Shown piece by piece: positions 1 through 9,419 of a DNA stretch of 64,000 nucleotides (positions are counted from its first letter, which is position 1; every line of letters begins with the position of its first letter). The notes below the pieces were generated by a model. The model saw nothing but the letters and a program-made list of their open reading frames with translations, did not search any database and was not told the DNA's origin. Origin of the DNA: Acanthosoma haemorrhoidale (taxonomy: Eukaryota > Arthropoda > Insecta > Hemiptera > Acanthosomatidae); contig OV884012.1 of assembly GCA_930367205.1 (NCBI GenBank), positions 31,530,796 through 31,594,795 on the forward strand, read 5' to 3'. The translations under genes and the position numbers were made by a program.

Positions 1-2196
1 ATTTTATTTTATTATAGGAACCAGAAAGGTTAGAGAGATACATTATTTAGATTATATTTGTAAATAAACAATAATCATTGTTTGTTGCCCATCTTAGTAA
101 TTTTAGTGTGCTTTTTTAAAAATTTTGGCGAGTGTTTAGAATTTGTGTAAATCAACTCTTGTGAATATTGTGAATCTGAAAAATATAAGTCACACTGTAA
201 TAATTTTGAAAACGAGGACTAGTGATATCCATAAACTATGTGAAGCACTATTTTATAAAATAAAAATTGTTTGCCCAGAATTTAAACCCAAAGTAATTTA
301 CTTTATGAAATTATCGTGGTGGTCAAATGGAAGGAATTTTAATTATATAAAATATAAATTATATAGATTTTATTAAAATACTTATAATGTTTCAATGGAA
401 TATGTTTAAATTTAGTATGAATAAGATTACAGATACCATAACTATTTAAAATTATTAAAATACAGATAACTATTAAAATTATTTCTGACTAACATACAAC
501 GGTGTCTTCTAAAGATGAACAGTGCAGATAAGATCTTAGCGTCTCGGGGGCCCAATACGCTTGCCAGATCGGCCTCCCAAGGTCCCGTTCCAGAAATCAG
601 AGTTGTTTAGGGGCACCTACCCGAAAAAGTAGTCTATGCGCTGCATCTTCCGACCGTTTATATTTCCTACTCCTGGACCTAGTGCTCTTCATTTAGGGAG
701 GGCGGTCTTCTATTCTGTTAAGTGAATATTACATCATTAGATAACACCAAGGTGCAAAGATGTTAGGACCTGACCCAAAACACTATCCAAGGCCTCCCTT
801 ACTTTATGATGGTAATTACTTGTCCAACAACTCTTCCTTCGGGATAATCCATAAAGGACCTACCAGGGCACATCTGAATTCTTTTCTACCTGACCGTTGA
901 TCCCTGAAGCCTTCTGCTAACTTTTTTACTTTGCTAAACTTTCTACACACCCTCTACCTCTTAGTAGCAATCTTATTTCTACATTAAATTCACATGTCAG
1001 GATCGAACACATATAACATGTCAAAAATATTCACAAGAACATTATCGTAAATCGGTAATAAATGCTTTAATTTTAAAAAGTAAATGCGGATTCTTGATGA
1101 AGGAGGTTTTTGGTTTAAATCCATAGATAGAATATACTTACACCAAGAAGTGTTAATCTCTATTCACTGGTGGTTTTGATAAATTTTGTAGCATTAACCG
1201 TGAAACGAGAACCGTGCGATGAATAATATCTCCTATTACGTTGAAGGTAACGCGTGTTATGTAAGGAACCGGTATGTTGTGAATTAGAGTCGACACCGGT
1301 GGAGGCAGGAGTGCTGCGCTGTCAGAGGGAGTTGTCCTGCCGAGTAGCCACCTGAGGGAATTAGATTTGGACAAGGAGCAGCAGAGCAGGTTCCACTCGT
1401 TCCCGCGGGACCGGTCCTATAGGACCCAGGTGTCGCCACGATTATTATTAATCAACGCCAGTTAGCTAAGTCCAATGTTCTGTCTTCGGCTCGGAGCCGG
1501 GGTAGTTTCGCAGCCCTCTAACTGCCTCAGCTCACACGTTTATTTCCATTCAGTCCACTCCTTTCCTTCCTCTCCTGTACTCTAATGACTATCGTGGGAC
1601 AAGGGGACATGGTTACCCTAATTAATGACTTGAAAATGAAAATAAAACAAACATGAGTTTGAGTCGGGTGAGAAATAATGAGTAACTAATTGAAAAAATA
1701 AGTTTTAAACTTAGTAAATCATACTTGAATAAAGATTGATAGTTACAGTACCTGGCCATCAGATGCCAACAACGGCTTCTACCTGGGCAGCTCTAATTTC
1801 TTTCCATGGAGATTTGTCTAATAAATACTTCTTCCTCACTTCCTACTCAATCTACCTAATGTATAGAACTGATCCGGTAAGGAGACAAACAGAAATCAAA
1901 TCTTTCCTTCAATATTACAAATCTGGAGTACACAGGACAGACCAGTACTTTTATGGACAATACTATATTTTAAATTAAGTTTTGTTACAAGGGGCTTTCG
2001 GATGTGCACGCACGGGCACACAACGATAATATAAAATTCAACATGAACTTTGGTAATTTCATGAATATCATTCCAATGGCAATTATTATTACGTTATCGT
2101 CTATGGTTAAGAGCACACTAAATCCTTAATCTTGGGGTGCAAACGAACTTTTAGTCTTTAATAGGTTCTGATCTGTGACTTAAGACATTTTAATAG
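1..2196. other. Unassigned AT-rich sequence
   Basis: I see no gene, RNA or recognisable mobile element here. Short open frames exist on both strands but none has a recognisable motif. Two stretches (about 520-930 and 1250-1560) are richer in G and C than their surroundings and could be decayed repeats or regulatory DNA, but nothing in them identifies a family. Confidence 0.5.
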
Positions 2197-2244
2197 TTAG
2201 CTGTAGCGACCGCTAACTACATAAGAAAAATCACCCTCTACTTA

Positions 2245-2305
2245 ATGTTTACATCCCGATGACTTAAGGATTAGGCTGGCTGCCTACGACGTCCGAACCT
2301 TAACT
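2245..2305 (-). repeat. 3' LTR fragment of gypsy-1 (61 bp only)
   Basis: Identical to the outer 61 bp of the 5' LTR. It begins right after the polypurine tract, then stops after ATGTAAACAT where the 5' LTR continues for another 120 bp. LTR-A sequence resumes immediately at 2244. The missing part is R and U5, so a normal 3' LTR is not present. Confidence 0.8.
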
Positions 2306-2646
2306 CCCCCCTGCCAGTTTACGCATATCTCTTCGTAAACTCCAAGGTCCGCCGCACGCAGCACACAGCCTGTAATCCCTTACATCACGTTTACGGTCTA
2401 ATATATTCATAGTCCACACAAAAAACCAGGACACAAAGAAAAGAGATAATACAGAAATAAAATAATAATAACAAAAAATACATTCGCCCTGGACCCGGTG
2501 GCTGCCAGGTAAAAAAAAAATGGAACGTCCACAATATAAATAATGAAAACAAAAACTCTCTCTGAGCAGCACATGTGAAGTATATGATTCCGGATCAGTT
2601 GCTCCGTATCGGATCGAGGGCACACCATCTTACGCACATTCAACAC
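2300..2646 (-). other. Short hydrophobic frames between pol and the polypurine tract
   Basis: About 330 bases separate the pol stop from the polypurine tract. Two overlapping minus-strand frames here (2646-2407 and 2623-2300) encode strongly hydrophobic stretches rich in Phe, Tyr, Leu and Ile, and the second one stops exactly at the LTR start. Gypsy-2 has a hydrophobic frame at the same place. The region is far too short for an envelope gene, and the hydrophobicity may simply come from T-rich noncoding DNA. I do not claim a protein. Confidence 0.25.
2304..2315 (-). other. Polypurine tract of gypsy-1
   Basis: The minus strand reads GGCAGGGGGGAG immediately upstream of the 3' LTR. The same 12-base tract occurs at the equivalent place in gypsy-2 (34968-34979), which supports its role as the plus-strand primer of reverse transcription. 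Confidence 0.8.
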
Positions 2647-5537
2647 CCTCCCCCCTGTGTTGGGAGTTTCAACTGTTCAATGTGAACGGTTCGCCTCTTC
2701 TTTGGGGTGGTCATACTCTCGATGGTCACGAGATTATGTTCCCGAATTATGATGACCTCAAAGGGCCCCTCATACCGAACAAGTTCCTTACTACGATTTG
2801 ACACGACTTTTCTGTACACAACGGTCCCAATCGATATTGCTCCTATGCGATCCCGCACCTTAACATTTGCCCGTGCCACGCGCTTGGATTTTTCGCGCAT
2901 AATCTTATCGCGTACTTTGTACCACATCTTTCCGAGCTGTATGTGGGTGTTATGGAGCTGTGCCACCATTCTTTCATCCGCCACCGTCTCTGGCCAGTTC
3001 CTCGGTCTCACTCGTAATCCGAACAAAATTTCGAAGGGTGCTAACCCCGTCGTGGCATGTATCGAGTGGTTGTATGCCGCCACCGCCATTGGCATCGCTA
3101 CGTTCGCCGACAGGCCTTTATCCACCTGGTACACGCGTAAGTGGTCGCTGAGGGTGCTGTGTAACCTTTCGATGGTTCCCCTGCTCTTGGGATGCCCGGG
3201 GGTATTAAAATGCCATACCACATCCCGTTTTTGCATTTCGGCTCTCACGGTTGCATTGTCAAACTCCCGTCCCCCGTCCGACGAGATCCTCTCTGGTATG
3301 CCGTAGAATTGAAACCATGTGTTGAGGGCATGTAATATGGAATCTGATGACTTGTCTCCCACCGCGTAGGCCATAGCCACTTTGCTAAATGGGTCGATGA
3401 TAGTGACCCACTTAAAACCCCGCCACGTGAAGGTGTCCACTTGAATCTCCGTCAGTGGTGCTTCTGCCGTGGGTGATTCCTCCTGGAGTCCCTGCGGGGG
3501 ATGTCTATCATATTTCGTCTTCTGACAAACTTCGCATGCTCCGATTACCTCCTGAATAGTCCGCTGCATCCCCCACCAAAAATAGCGCCTTCGTAGTGCT
3601 TGTGCCGTCTCCTGCCCACCGCGGTGGTTGGTTTTTCCTTGGTGATACGCTAGTGTTACCTCGCGTTGCTGCTCCTCGTCCCGCAGGTTTTGGACCACGG
3701 AAAGACACCGAATGAACGAGCGATCCACCCCCAACAGCTCTTTCTGCCACAGCTTTTTAATTTTGTCCCACACAGTCTCGTTGCCCACGAATAAATGGTG
3801 TGTTTTGCCGGGTTTGGACACGTCCTTGAGAGCCTGACAAATTTGATCTCCTCGAACTCCCGGTGGTGACCAAATCGTCGCGATCTGACTCCTACCGTAC
3901 GTACTATGGAGTATTTTCAGAGCACCCGATGTTTGAGTTTTCCAAATGATCTGCCTCCGCTTATCATTGATAATTTCGTCCGTCGTCTCCATATCACGCG
4001 GTCTCTCTCCTATAGACTCGTCTGATGGTGTGTCCGCACTCCTGTCACTATCTTTCCGCGTGCTGCTCCTGCCCGCTTCTCCAGGCGTCCATTCCTCAAT
4101 GAACTGCCTCATACCGCTCGATGTTTCCCCTTCTTCTATGGCGTTCACCATAATAGCGCGCGACAGCCAATCTGCCACGAAGTTGTCTTTGCCTGGCTTA
4201 TATACAATATCCAGATTGTATTGGGCTAAGAATTCCTTCCACCTTGTTACTCTTGAGGAGGATTCTTTGAGTTTTCCTACCCATTGAAGAGGTCGGTGAT
4301 CCGTATGTATTCGAAACCTTCTGCCAAATACATACGGACGGAAGTGCCCAATGGCCCACACTATCCCGAGGAGTTCTCGTTCCAGAGCGCTGTACCGCGC
4401 CTCCGTGTCCGTCAGGCGTCTGCTCGCGTAAGCCACCGGTCTTTCCCCGTCTTCGCCTTCCTGTGACAATACTGCCCCCAAGGCATAGTCGCTTGCGTCG
4501 GTGGTGATCGTGAAATCCTTCTCAAAGTTAGGGAAAGCCAAAATCGGCGCCTCCTGCAAACGTGCCAAGCATTTGCGGATATTCTGCTCTATCAGCGGCG
4601 TGATCATTATCCGAGCTCCTTTCCGTAGTAAATTGTTAATGGGTACCATGTATTCTGCCATGTCCGGCACGAAACGGCGGTAGTAATTGAGCGTGCCCAG
4701 TAATCTCCGAATCCCTTTTACATCTTTTGGCACCTCCATTCTCTGGATCGCTTCTACTTTCGTCGAGTCTGGTTGAACCCCTTCCTGTGAGATTGTGTGC
4801 CCTAAAAAACTAATCTGCTCCTGCCCCAGTGACGATTTGTCTATTGACAGTTTCAACCCGAAATCCCTTAATCTCTCAAATACGTTCCGGAGGTGTTGAA
4901 TATGTTCCGATTCCGTTCGGCTGAAGATCAGCAGGTCATCCATGTAAATTTGGCACATATTTTCGTCCATTCCTCTCAGAAGTTCGTCCATGAGACGCTG
5001 AAAGGTTATTGGAGCATTTTTGAGACCGAACGGCATTCTCGTGAACTCAAAATGCCCTCTTTCAAACGAAAACGCCGTTTTATGTTGGTCATGCGCAGCT
5101 AGTTTGATCTGATGGTACCCTGCTTTTAGGTCCAATGTGCTCAAAATTTTTGCACCGTTTAGTTTGTCTAGGATGTCTTCGAACCGTGGAATCGGATATT
5201 TTTCGTCCAGGGTATTATCGTTAAGTTTCCGAAAATCCACCACGACTCGGTATTTTTCCTCACATTCTCCCGGTCGACTTTTCTTTTTCACTGCCCACAA
5301 AGGGCTATTATACGGAGACGTGCTATCTCTGATAATACCTTGGCGCTTGAGATCCTCGATCTCCTTTCTAATGTGTTGTCTGAGCGCTTGCGGATACCAC
5401 CTCTCCTTCACATACGTCACCCGCTCTACTTTTAACGGGATCTCATGTAGCGTTTTCCCCGTTGCTCCTAGCTTGTCCCCTTCAGCGAAAAAAATATCCC
5501 TAAACTCGCTCCTCAGACTCTCCCTCCAATCCTCCAC
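2640..5537 (-). CDS. pol: gypsy-1 pol: reverse transcriptase, RNase H, integrase
   Basis: An uninterrupted 965-codon frame. The RT domain carries the YMDD catalytic box near residue 200. RNase H follows, with TTDAS near residue 344 and the ERELLGI and HTDHRPLQ motifs. Integrase has an HHCC zinc-binding N-terminus (near residues 630-670) and a D,D,E core with Asp in EIQVDTF, Asp in ISSDGGREF and Glu in RGTIERL (about 699, 751, 787). A C-terminal domain ends shortly after the HIEQLKLP stretch. The frame has no ATG at its start (GTG at 5537 is not a credible start), so it must be made as a fusion with protease through a frame change. All catalytic residues are intact, which fits a young copy. 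Confidence 0.94.
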   Translation of the reverse strand: MEDWRESLRSEFRDIFFAEGDKLGATGKTLHEIPLKVERVTYVKERWYPQALRQHIRKEIEDLKRQGIIRDSTSPYNSPLWAVKKKSRPGECEEKYRVVVDFRKLNDNTLDEKYPIPRFEDILDKLNGAKILSTLDLKAGYHQIKLAAHDQHKTAFSFERGHFEFTRMPFGLKNAPITFQRLMDELLRGMDENMCQIYMDDLLIFSRTESEHIQHLRNVFERLRDFGLKLSIDKSSLGQEQISFLGHTISQEGVQPDSTKVEAIQRMEVPKDVKGIRRLLGTLNYYRRFVPDMAEYMVPINNLLRKGARIMITPLIEQNIRKCLARLQEAPILAFPNFEKDFTITTDASDYALGAVLSQEGEDGERPVAYASRRLTDTEARYSALERELLGIVWAIGHFRPYVFGRRFRIHTDHRPLQWVGKLKESSSRVTRWKEFLAQYNLDIVYKPGKDNFVADWLSRAIMVNAIEEGETSSGMRQFIEEWTPGEAGRSSTRKDSDRSADTPSDESIGERPRDMETTDEIINDKRRQIIWKTQTSGALKILHSTYGRSQIATIWSPPGVRGDQICQALKDVSKPGKTHHLFVGNETVWDKIKKLWQKELLGVDRSFIRCLSVVQNLRDEEQQREVTLAYHQGKTNHRGGQETAQALRRRYFWWGMQRTIQEVIGACEVCQKTKYDRHPPQGLQEESPTAEAPLTEIQVDTFTWRGFKWVTIIDPFSKVAMAYAVGDKSSDSILHALNTWFQFYGIPERISSDGGREFDNATVRAEMQKRDVVWHFNTPGHPKSRGTIERLHSTLSDHLRVYQVDKGLSANVAMPMAVAAYNHSIHATTGLAPFEILFGLRVRPRNWPETVADERMVAQLHNTHIQLGKMWYKVRDKIMREKSKRVARANVKVRDRIGAISIGTVVYRKVVSNRSKELVRYEGPFEVIIIREHNLVTIESMTTPKKRRTVHIEQLKLPTQGGGC

Positions 5538-5541
5538 TCTC

Positions 5542-6006
5542 TTAACCGCTCCTATTTGCTCCGTTTCGCCCCTTACGCCCCCCTGGCTTCGATAGGTTCG
5601 CTATTTTGATCCTCCAGTTCTCACCCTCGTTTTCGATGCGCGCGCCTACTTTTCCCAGTAAATCACACCCCACTATTATCTGGTATTCCCGTGGCATGTC
5701 TTCCACGACGTGTACTTTTATGTCACCCCTTACATTCGCCCATTCTTCCAGCCCCACGACCGCTTCTCCCATTACTTCGCAGGGTCCCCCAAGAGTAAGT
5801 AATTTACACTTACATACCTTGATCTGGTGTGCCCTCTCTCCTCCACGCAACCTTTCTAACGCACCACGAGATATTATTGTATTGGTGCTGCCAGTATCAA
5901 TGAGGCACCTCTCCCCCTTCCCGAACTCGATAATTGGCAAACCACACATCCTTTCCCGCACTGTATTGCACCTTAGGATGCGGTCGCCTCTCTGCTGCCA
6001 CTCTCC
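5542..6006 (-). CDS. pro: gypsy-1 aspartic protease
   Basis: Open from just after the gag TGA to a stop at 5542. The active-site motif LIDTGSTNTIIS is present (DTG triad), followed by hydrophobic strands and a C-terminal VGCDLLGK stretch typical of retropepsins. It would cut the Gag-Pol polyprotein inside the particle. It is in frame with the distal gag frame, separated only by the TGA at 6007-6009, and the first ATG lies at 5961. A separate start seems less likely than expression as part of Gag-Pro. The RT frame begins a few bases beyond its stop but in a different frame; the frames overlap across a six-G run (5578-5583). Confidence 0.82.
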   Translation of the reverse strand, partial: GEWQQRGDRILRCNTVRERMCGLPIIEFGKGERCLIDTGSTNTIISRGALERLRGGERAHQIKVCKCKLLTLGGPCEVMGEAVVGLEEWANVRGDIKVHVVEDMPREYQIIVGCDLLGKVGARIENEGENWRIKIANLSKPGGRKGRNGANRSG

Positions 6007-7177
6007 TCAGGCCTCCGTACGCCGCTCCCATCTGCGCGAGGGATTCTTCTGCCACTCTCGTCGTCTGCTCCCGCTGCGCTTCGACTCCTCTCCGTCTGTC
6101 TCCGACGTCCCTGATGACTCGTCGCCCGATGATCCAATTTCTCTTGGTGTCGCGCTCCGCCTCTCCCGGATTTCCTGGTTATTCACCTCCATTGGTTCTG
6201 CTTTGTGAAATTCCCTTCTACGTAACAAGTATGGACATTGTCTTGCTATGTGTCCTTCTTCCCCACACTCAAAGCACTTAGTCCGAGGGCACTGAGCTAC
6301 CAGATGGCCCGTCTTTCCACAACCATGACATTTCCTTTCTTCTTTCCGAGGTGCGTACCTAGGCCTCGTCACTCCCAATCTTCTCTCTCTTGTCGCTCCC
6401 CTGTCTCTACCGGCAAACGGCGTTTCCTGTCTCCTCCACACTGCTTTTGGGGCCCTGTTTCTCCTATATGGGATCTGGCTCCAATCGTTGTCATCTTCGT
6501 TCATTCTTACTTCTTCTTCCCTTGCGCTAGCATCTATTATCGCCTGGGCGCATTCGAGGAACGATCGCTCATTAGGGAACCCTTCCTTCCTTCCCGTCTC
6601 CTTCGTTAATTGTACCTTTAAGATTGTTGACAGGAATCCCATCCTGCCCTCCACTTCCTCGGCGCTAGTTGTCTCCCTCATTTTCTCATTTATTTTATTG
6701 TAGCGGACAACCAGGACTGCAGCATACTGTCCACTATTCTGTCTCGGAGATTTCATTTCTCGAAACATTTGGAATATATCCTCCTCTGGGGTCCATCGTC
6801 CCCCCCCCATATGCTTTTTTCAGTCTCGTCTTTACTATCTCCCATGGGGTTTCCTCGTCCGCCTGTATCAGGTTCAGCACCTTCCTTTTCACCCTGCACA
6901 CCAGGTCTGCCTTTATTGACTTAGCGTCACCTGGGTCGAGTAACCCTTCGTCCATCTTGGCTTGTATCCTCTCCATAATCCTATCTCCACCTTTGAGAAA
7001 ATGATTTAACTCACCTATTTCCCCAGAAAATTTTTCGAGGTCTGAGATCATTTTCCTCATGTCCTGTGACGTCACTGCCCGCACCTTCATCCATGCCAGT
7101 GAGTTCGCATGGGCTTCAGCCATGGTTTCTTTAGGTAACTGTGGAACTTCAAACGCTGCCGGCCGCAATTCCACCAT
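6007..7177 (-). CDS. gag: gypsy-1 gag, split by a one-base frameshift
   Basis: Structural protein of the retrotransposon particle, about 390 codons. The ATG at 7177 opens the first frame, which runs to a stop at 6734. A second frame covers 6810-6007. The two meet at a run of nine G (minus strand; 6800-6808), where a one-base length change accounts for the break. The first part is capsid-like and rich in charged helices. The second carries two CCHC zinc knuckles (CHGCGKTGHLVAQC and CFECGEEGHIARQC) around plus-strand 6240-6330, followed by an Arg/Ser-rich tail. Gag binds and packages the element RNA in the cytoplasm. The downstream protease is in the same frame as the second part, beyond a single TGA. 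Confidence 0.85.
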
Positions 7178-7266
7178 TACCTACTTTAATTAAATCACAC
7201 GAAAGTGAATGAGAAGGAAAAAAAACAAAAACCAACTCGCACGTTAATGACTCGAACCCACTCCGC

Positions 7267-7284
7267 TCCCGGGTTTCGGCACCA
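7267..7284 (-). other. Primer-binding site of gypsy-1 (tRNA-Phe type)
   Basis: The minus strand reads TGGTGCCGAAACCCGGGA directly after the LTR. All 18 bases are complementary to the 3' end of animal cytosolic tRNA-Phe including CCA. The match to tRNA-Phe is from general knowledge of that tRNA, not from a search. Gypsy-2 has the same site with one change. Confidence 0.85.
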
Positions 7285-7468
7285 GTTAACGATCGTCAAC
7301 GAAAAACGAGAAGAAAAAGGAAAGAGGTTGAATGTAGTTACTGAACGAGAGTTGTCACAAGACTGTTTTTATTTGAGCCTTTTAAAGCCTCTCTAAATAC
7401 ATTCGGGATGTTTACATCCCGATGACTTAAGGATTAGGCTGGCTGCCTACGACGTCCGAACCTTAACT
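7285..7468 (-). repeat. 5' LTR of gypsy-1
   Basis: About 184 bp on the minus strand, from AGTTAAGG to the TTAAC that abuts the primer-binding site. It contains an AATAAA signal (about 7368-7374 on the plus strand as ttatttg), which fits the R region. Its first 61 bp are identical to the 3' copy at 2245-2305. It also holds a palindromic centre around 7403-7420. Confidence 0.75.
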
Positions 7469-8279
7469 TATATATATATATATATTGTAAATTAGTTATA
7501 ATATGTTGTAAACAAGTGTAAATAATGTTACCAAACCACAAAGTCATATCAGTGTAATTATGGTAAACAATAAATGACATAGCTGCAGACGAGTTTAGAG
7601 GCAGGCAGGGGTCTCTACCCAGGTATCCACCAGCCCTATTTCTGGAAGGGCTGGGTATTGGTCTAGAACATTCGAACTTCATCGATGCGATTGGCTGCTT
7701 TAGGCTATATACACCCCTAGTTTTAGCCGACAATTCATTCAATTTACGGCTCGCCTCAGGACTGGTACTTGCCGCTGCATTGATGTTTCAAGATTTGGCC
7801 TTCTCATTTATGCAAACCTCTACACTCCTATCCTAGCCTTGCTATGTTTTAGCCCGGCGTTGTCAGACCCCACACCTTCCTAGTGGGATTCTCTGCTTTT
7901 GTCTCGCTAAAACTAGCACCGCCTTGGAAAATATCTGTTCCATGTGGATGATGGTCTCTTGTGCCCTACAAACTTTACCTAGTAGCGTCTTTCCCAGCGA
8001 TCTCTCTCCGGTTCACACTCGCCTTTCGGATCCGAACGGTTTTCACCTACCCTTAGATACCAAGTATGACTTCGTGGTCATTCCAATACCACATAAACTA
8101 CCCATAATACCTGCCCTGTACCTCTTCTCCTGAACATAGTGCAATTTCGGAGCACATACATATCACATATGGAGTCCAATAGCTCAGTAGTAAGACCTGT
8201 CACGAAGCAATAGACCAGGTCTATTCAACTCTCACTCCATCACTAGGGCTAGGGTAGCTCGTGGCGACCCGACATTAGC

Positions 8280-9126
8280 GAAATCTAATTACTTTAGGTC
8301 GAATATACTATTAAAATTTAAGATAAATTAAATTGCTTTAATGATCACTATCCTAGAACACAGGAGAGAAAGGATGTAAACTTTCAAGTTGGAGAACTTT
8401 TAGTTCTGAGGAATAATAAATTGAAATATTATAAATATTATAAGTGATGCAATTATATAACCTAAAACAAAATCTATATCTAAGCTTTAATTAAGTATTA
8501 CTAAACAAAGAAAAACAACCAAACACCAATAAGAAACAATAAAGCGCTTGTTATTATTATACTAGAGCACACATACAGACAATTAAATATACAGGTAGGA
8601 TCATTAAGTCCCTTCAGAAGGATGCAATAATTAATTTTATAACAAGCAAGCATTCTTTAAGAAAAAAAAATACGAGAGCATGAAATTTGTGAAAAACGTG
8701 ACTGTGTGTGTGTGGGTGGATAACCGGGCGATGATGGGTCTACACCTGGAAGGGGCAGCAATAAGCCGGGAGGTCCCCCGGACTTTAGGAATTCAAAACA
8801 CGCCTCAAGACCGGACCTACTTCCCACCAATATCTTCTGCTCTGCCCATCTGTTCGCCTATCCTCGGGCTTCGAGTATATTGGTAAATAGCATCGTGGAC
8901 GCTTTCCGCCTTTTTGTAATGGCCGTTGCATACCAACGAACTGCGGAGACCTTCGTCCTACAACAAAGGAGTAGAGGAGTGGACGGAGTACGGTCCAGTA
9001 AACGAGGGAAATGATTGGAATCTTTTTGTTGACACTTCCGCCAATAAATCCTTCGTCTTCTTCATCTGAAATGTTTGATATACAAATTCATTTTTGAGTG
9101 TCCAGACCCCATGGTTTAATTATAAT
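8280..9126. other. Unassigned sequence between LTR-A and a J1 copy
   Basis: No gene recognised. The part at about 8700-9060 is more GC-rich than the rest and has an open frame of 68 codons on the plus strand (8680-8886) with no recognisable motif. It might be a decayed repeat. Confidence 0.4.
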
Positions 9127-9139
9127 GTCAATGTTCTTA

Positions 9140-9406
9140 TATATATAATCCTTTATTGTGCTAAAATTACAATCTGCCTTTTATAAGGCAATAAGTAATT
9201 AAGATAAATTCATACCATATTTACAGTTCATCATTCACTCGCTCATTCATACAATATTTACAGACAGCCCAGAGACCCTCCAAATCCACCGCGAAGAGAA
9301 AGCGGAGTCTTGGGAAGTCCCCCACGCTCCTCCGTCAGCCGCGTCACCGGATACTAGCCAGTGGAGGCTGACCAAGAGCGCGAGAGCCACAGACGCTCAG
9401 GACATG
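9140..9406 (-). mobile_element. LINE J1, 5'-truncated copy (267 bp)
   Basis: The 3' end of the Jockey-like J1 family, on the minus strand, ending with an AATAAAGG signal near the tail. It is flanked by a perfect 13-bp target duplication, GTCAATGTTCTTA (9127-9139 and 9407-9419), the signature of target-primed reverse transcription. It consists only of 3' UTR. The hairpin GCCTT-TTAT-AAGGC near the 3' end is intact. Confidence 0.93.
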
Positions 9407-9419
9407 GTCAATGTTCTTA

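Larger units (their letters stand above)
2245..7468 (-). mobile_element. Ty3/gypsy-type LTR retrotransposon (gypsy-1)
   Basis: On the minus strand the order is 5' LTR, primer-binding site, gag with two zinc knuckles, aspartic protease, reverse transcriptase, RNase H, integrase, polypurine tract and a short 3' LTR piece. RT before integrase is the Ty3/gypsy order. All catalytic residues of pol are visible. A 61-bp sequence is identical at both ends (2245-2305, 7408-7468), so the copy is young. The possible target duplication is ACTTA (2240-2244, 7466-7470), but its last bases overlap the LTR start, so the boundary is uncertain by about 3 bp. Defects are a frameshift in gag, a TGA between gag and protease, a frame change between protease and RT, and a 3' LTR lacking most of R-U5. 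Confidence 0.93.
2202..8274 (+). mobile_element. Solo LTR (LTR-A), split by gypsy-1
   Basis: The two halves are 2202-2244 and 7469-8274, together about 849 bp. The element starts TGTAGCGACC and ends GGCGACCCGACA, and is flanked by the perfect 5-bp duplication TTAGC (2197-2201 and 8275-8279). It aligns along its length with LTR-B (42023-42897) and LTR-C (44331-45235). No gag, pol or internal domain belongs to it, so it is a solo LTR left by recombination between two LTRs. A TATA-like stretch (tatataca) lies near 7710. The minus-strand gypsy-1 element sits inside it at a TA-rich position, so LTR-A is the older insertion. The parent family (gypsy or BEL/Pao) cannot be told from the LTR alone. 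Confidence 0.88.

Noticed and set aside
1153..1374. 73-codon minus-strand frame in a GC-richer patch as a first exon
   Set aside because: No start context, splice sites or homology signal that I can support.
1380..1450. Reverse strand TCGTGGCGACA resembles the end of the solo LTRs or a tRNA-Arg type primer site
   Set aside because: Nothing else of an LTR or internal element is adjacent; ten matching bases are not enough.
2300..2646. Envelope gene of gypsy-1
   Set aside because: Only about 330 bases, no signal peptide/glycoprotein layout and no open frame of adequate length.
2707..6703. Long plus-strand open frames across gypsy-1
   Set aside because: They are antisense shadows of gag-pol; the minus-strand frames carry all motifs.
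8164..8236. tRNA-like sequence (AATAGCTCAGT) in LTR-A
   Set aside because: It lies inside the LTR, is not kept in the other LTR copies, and does not fold into a cloverleaf with an anticodon arm.
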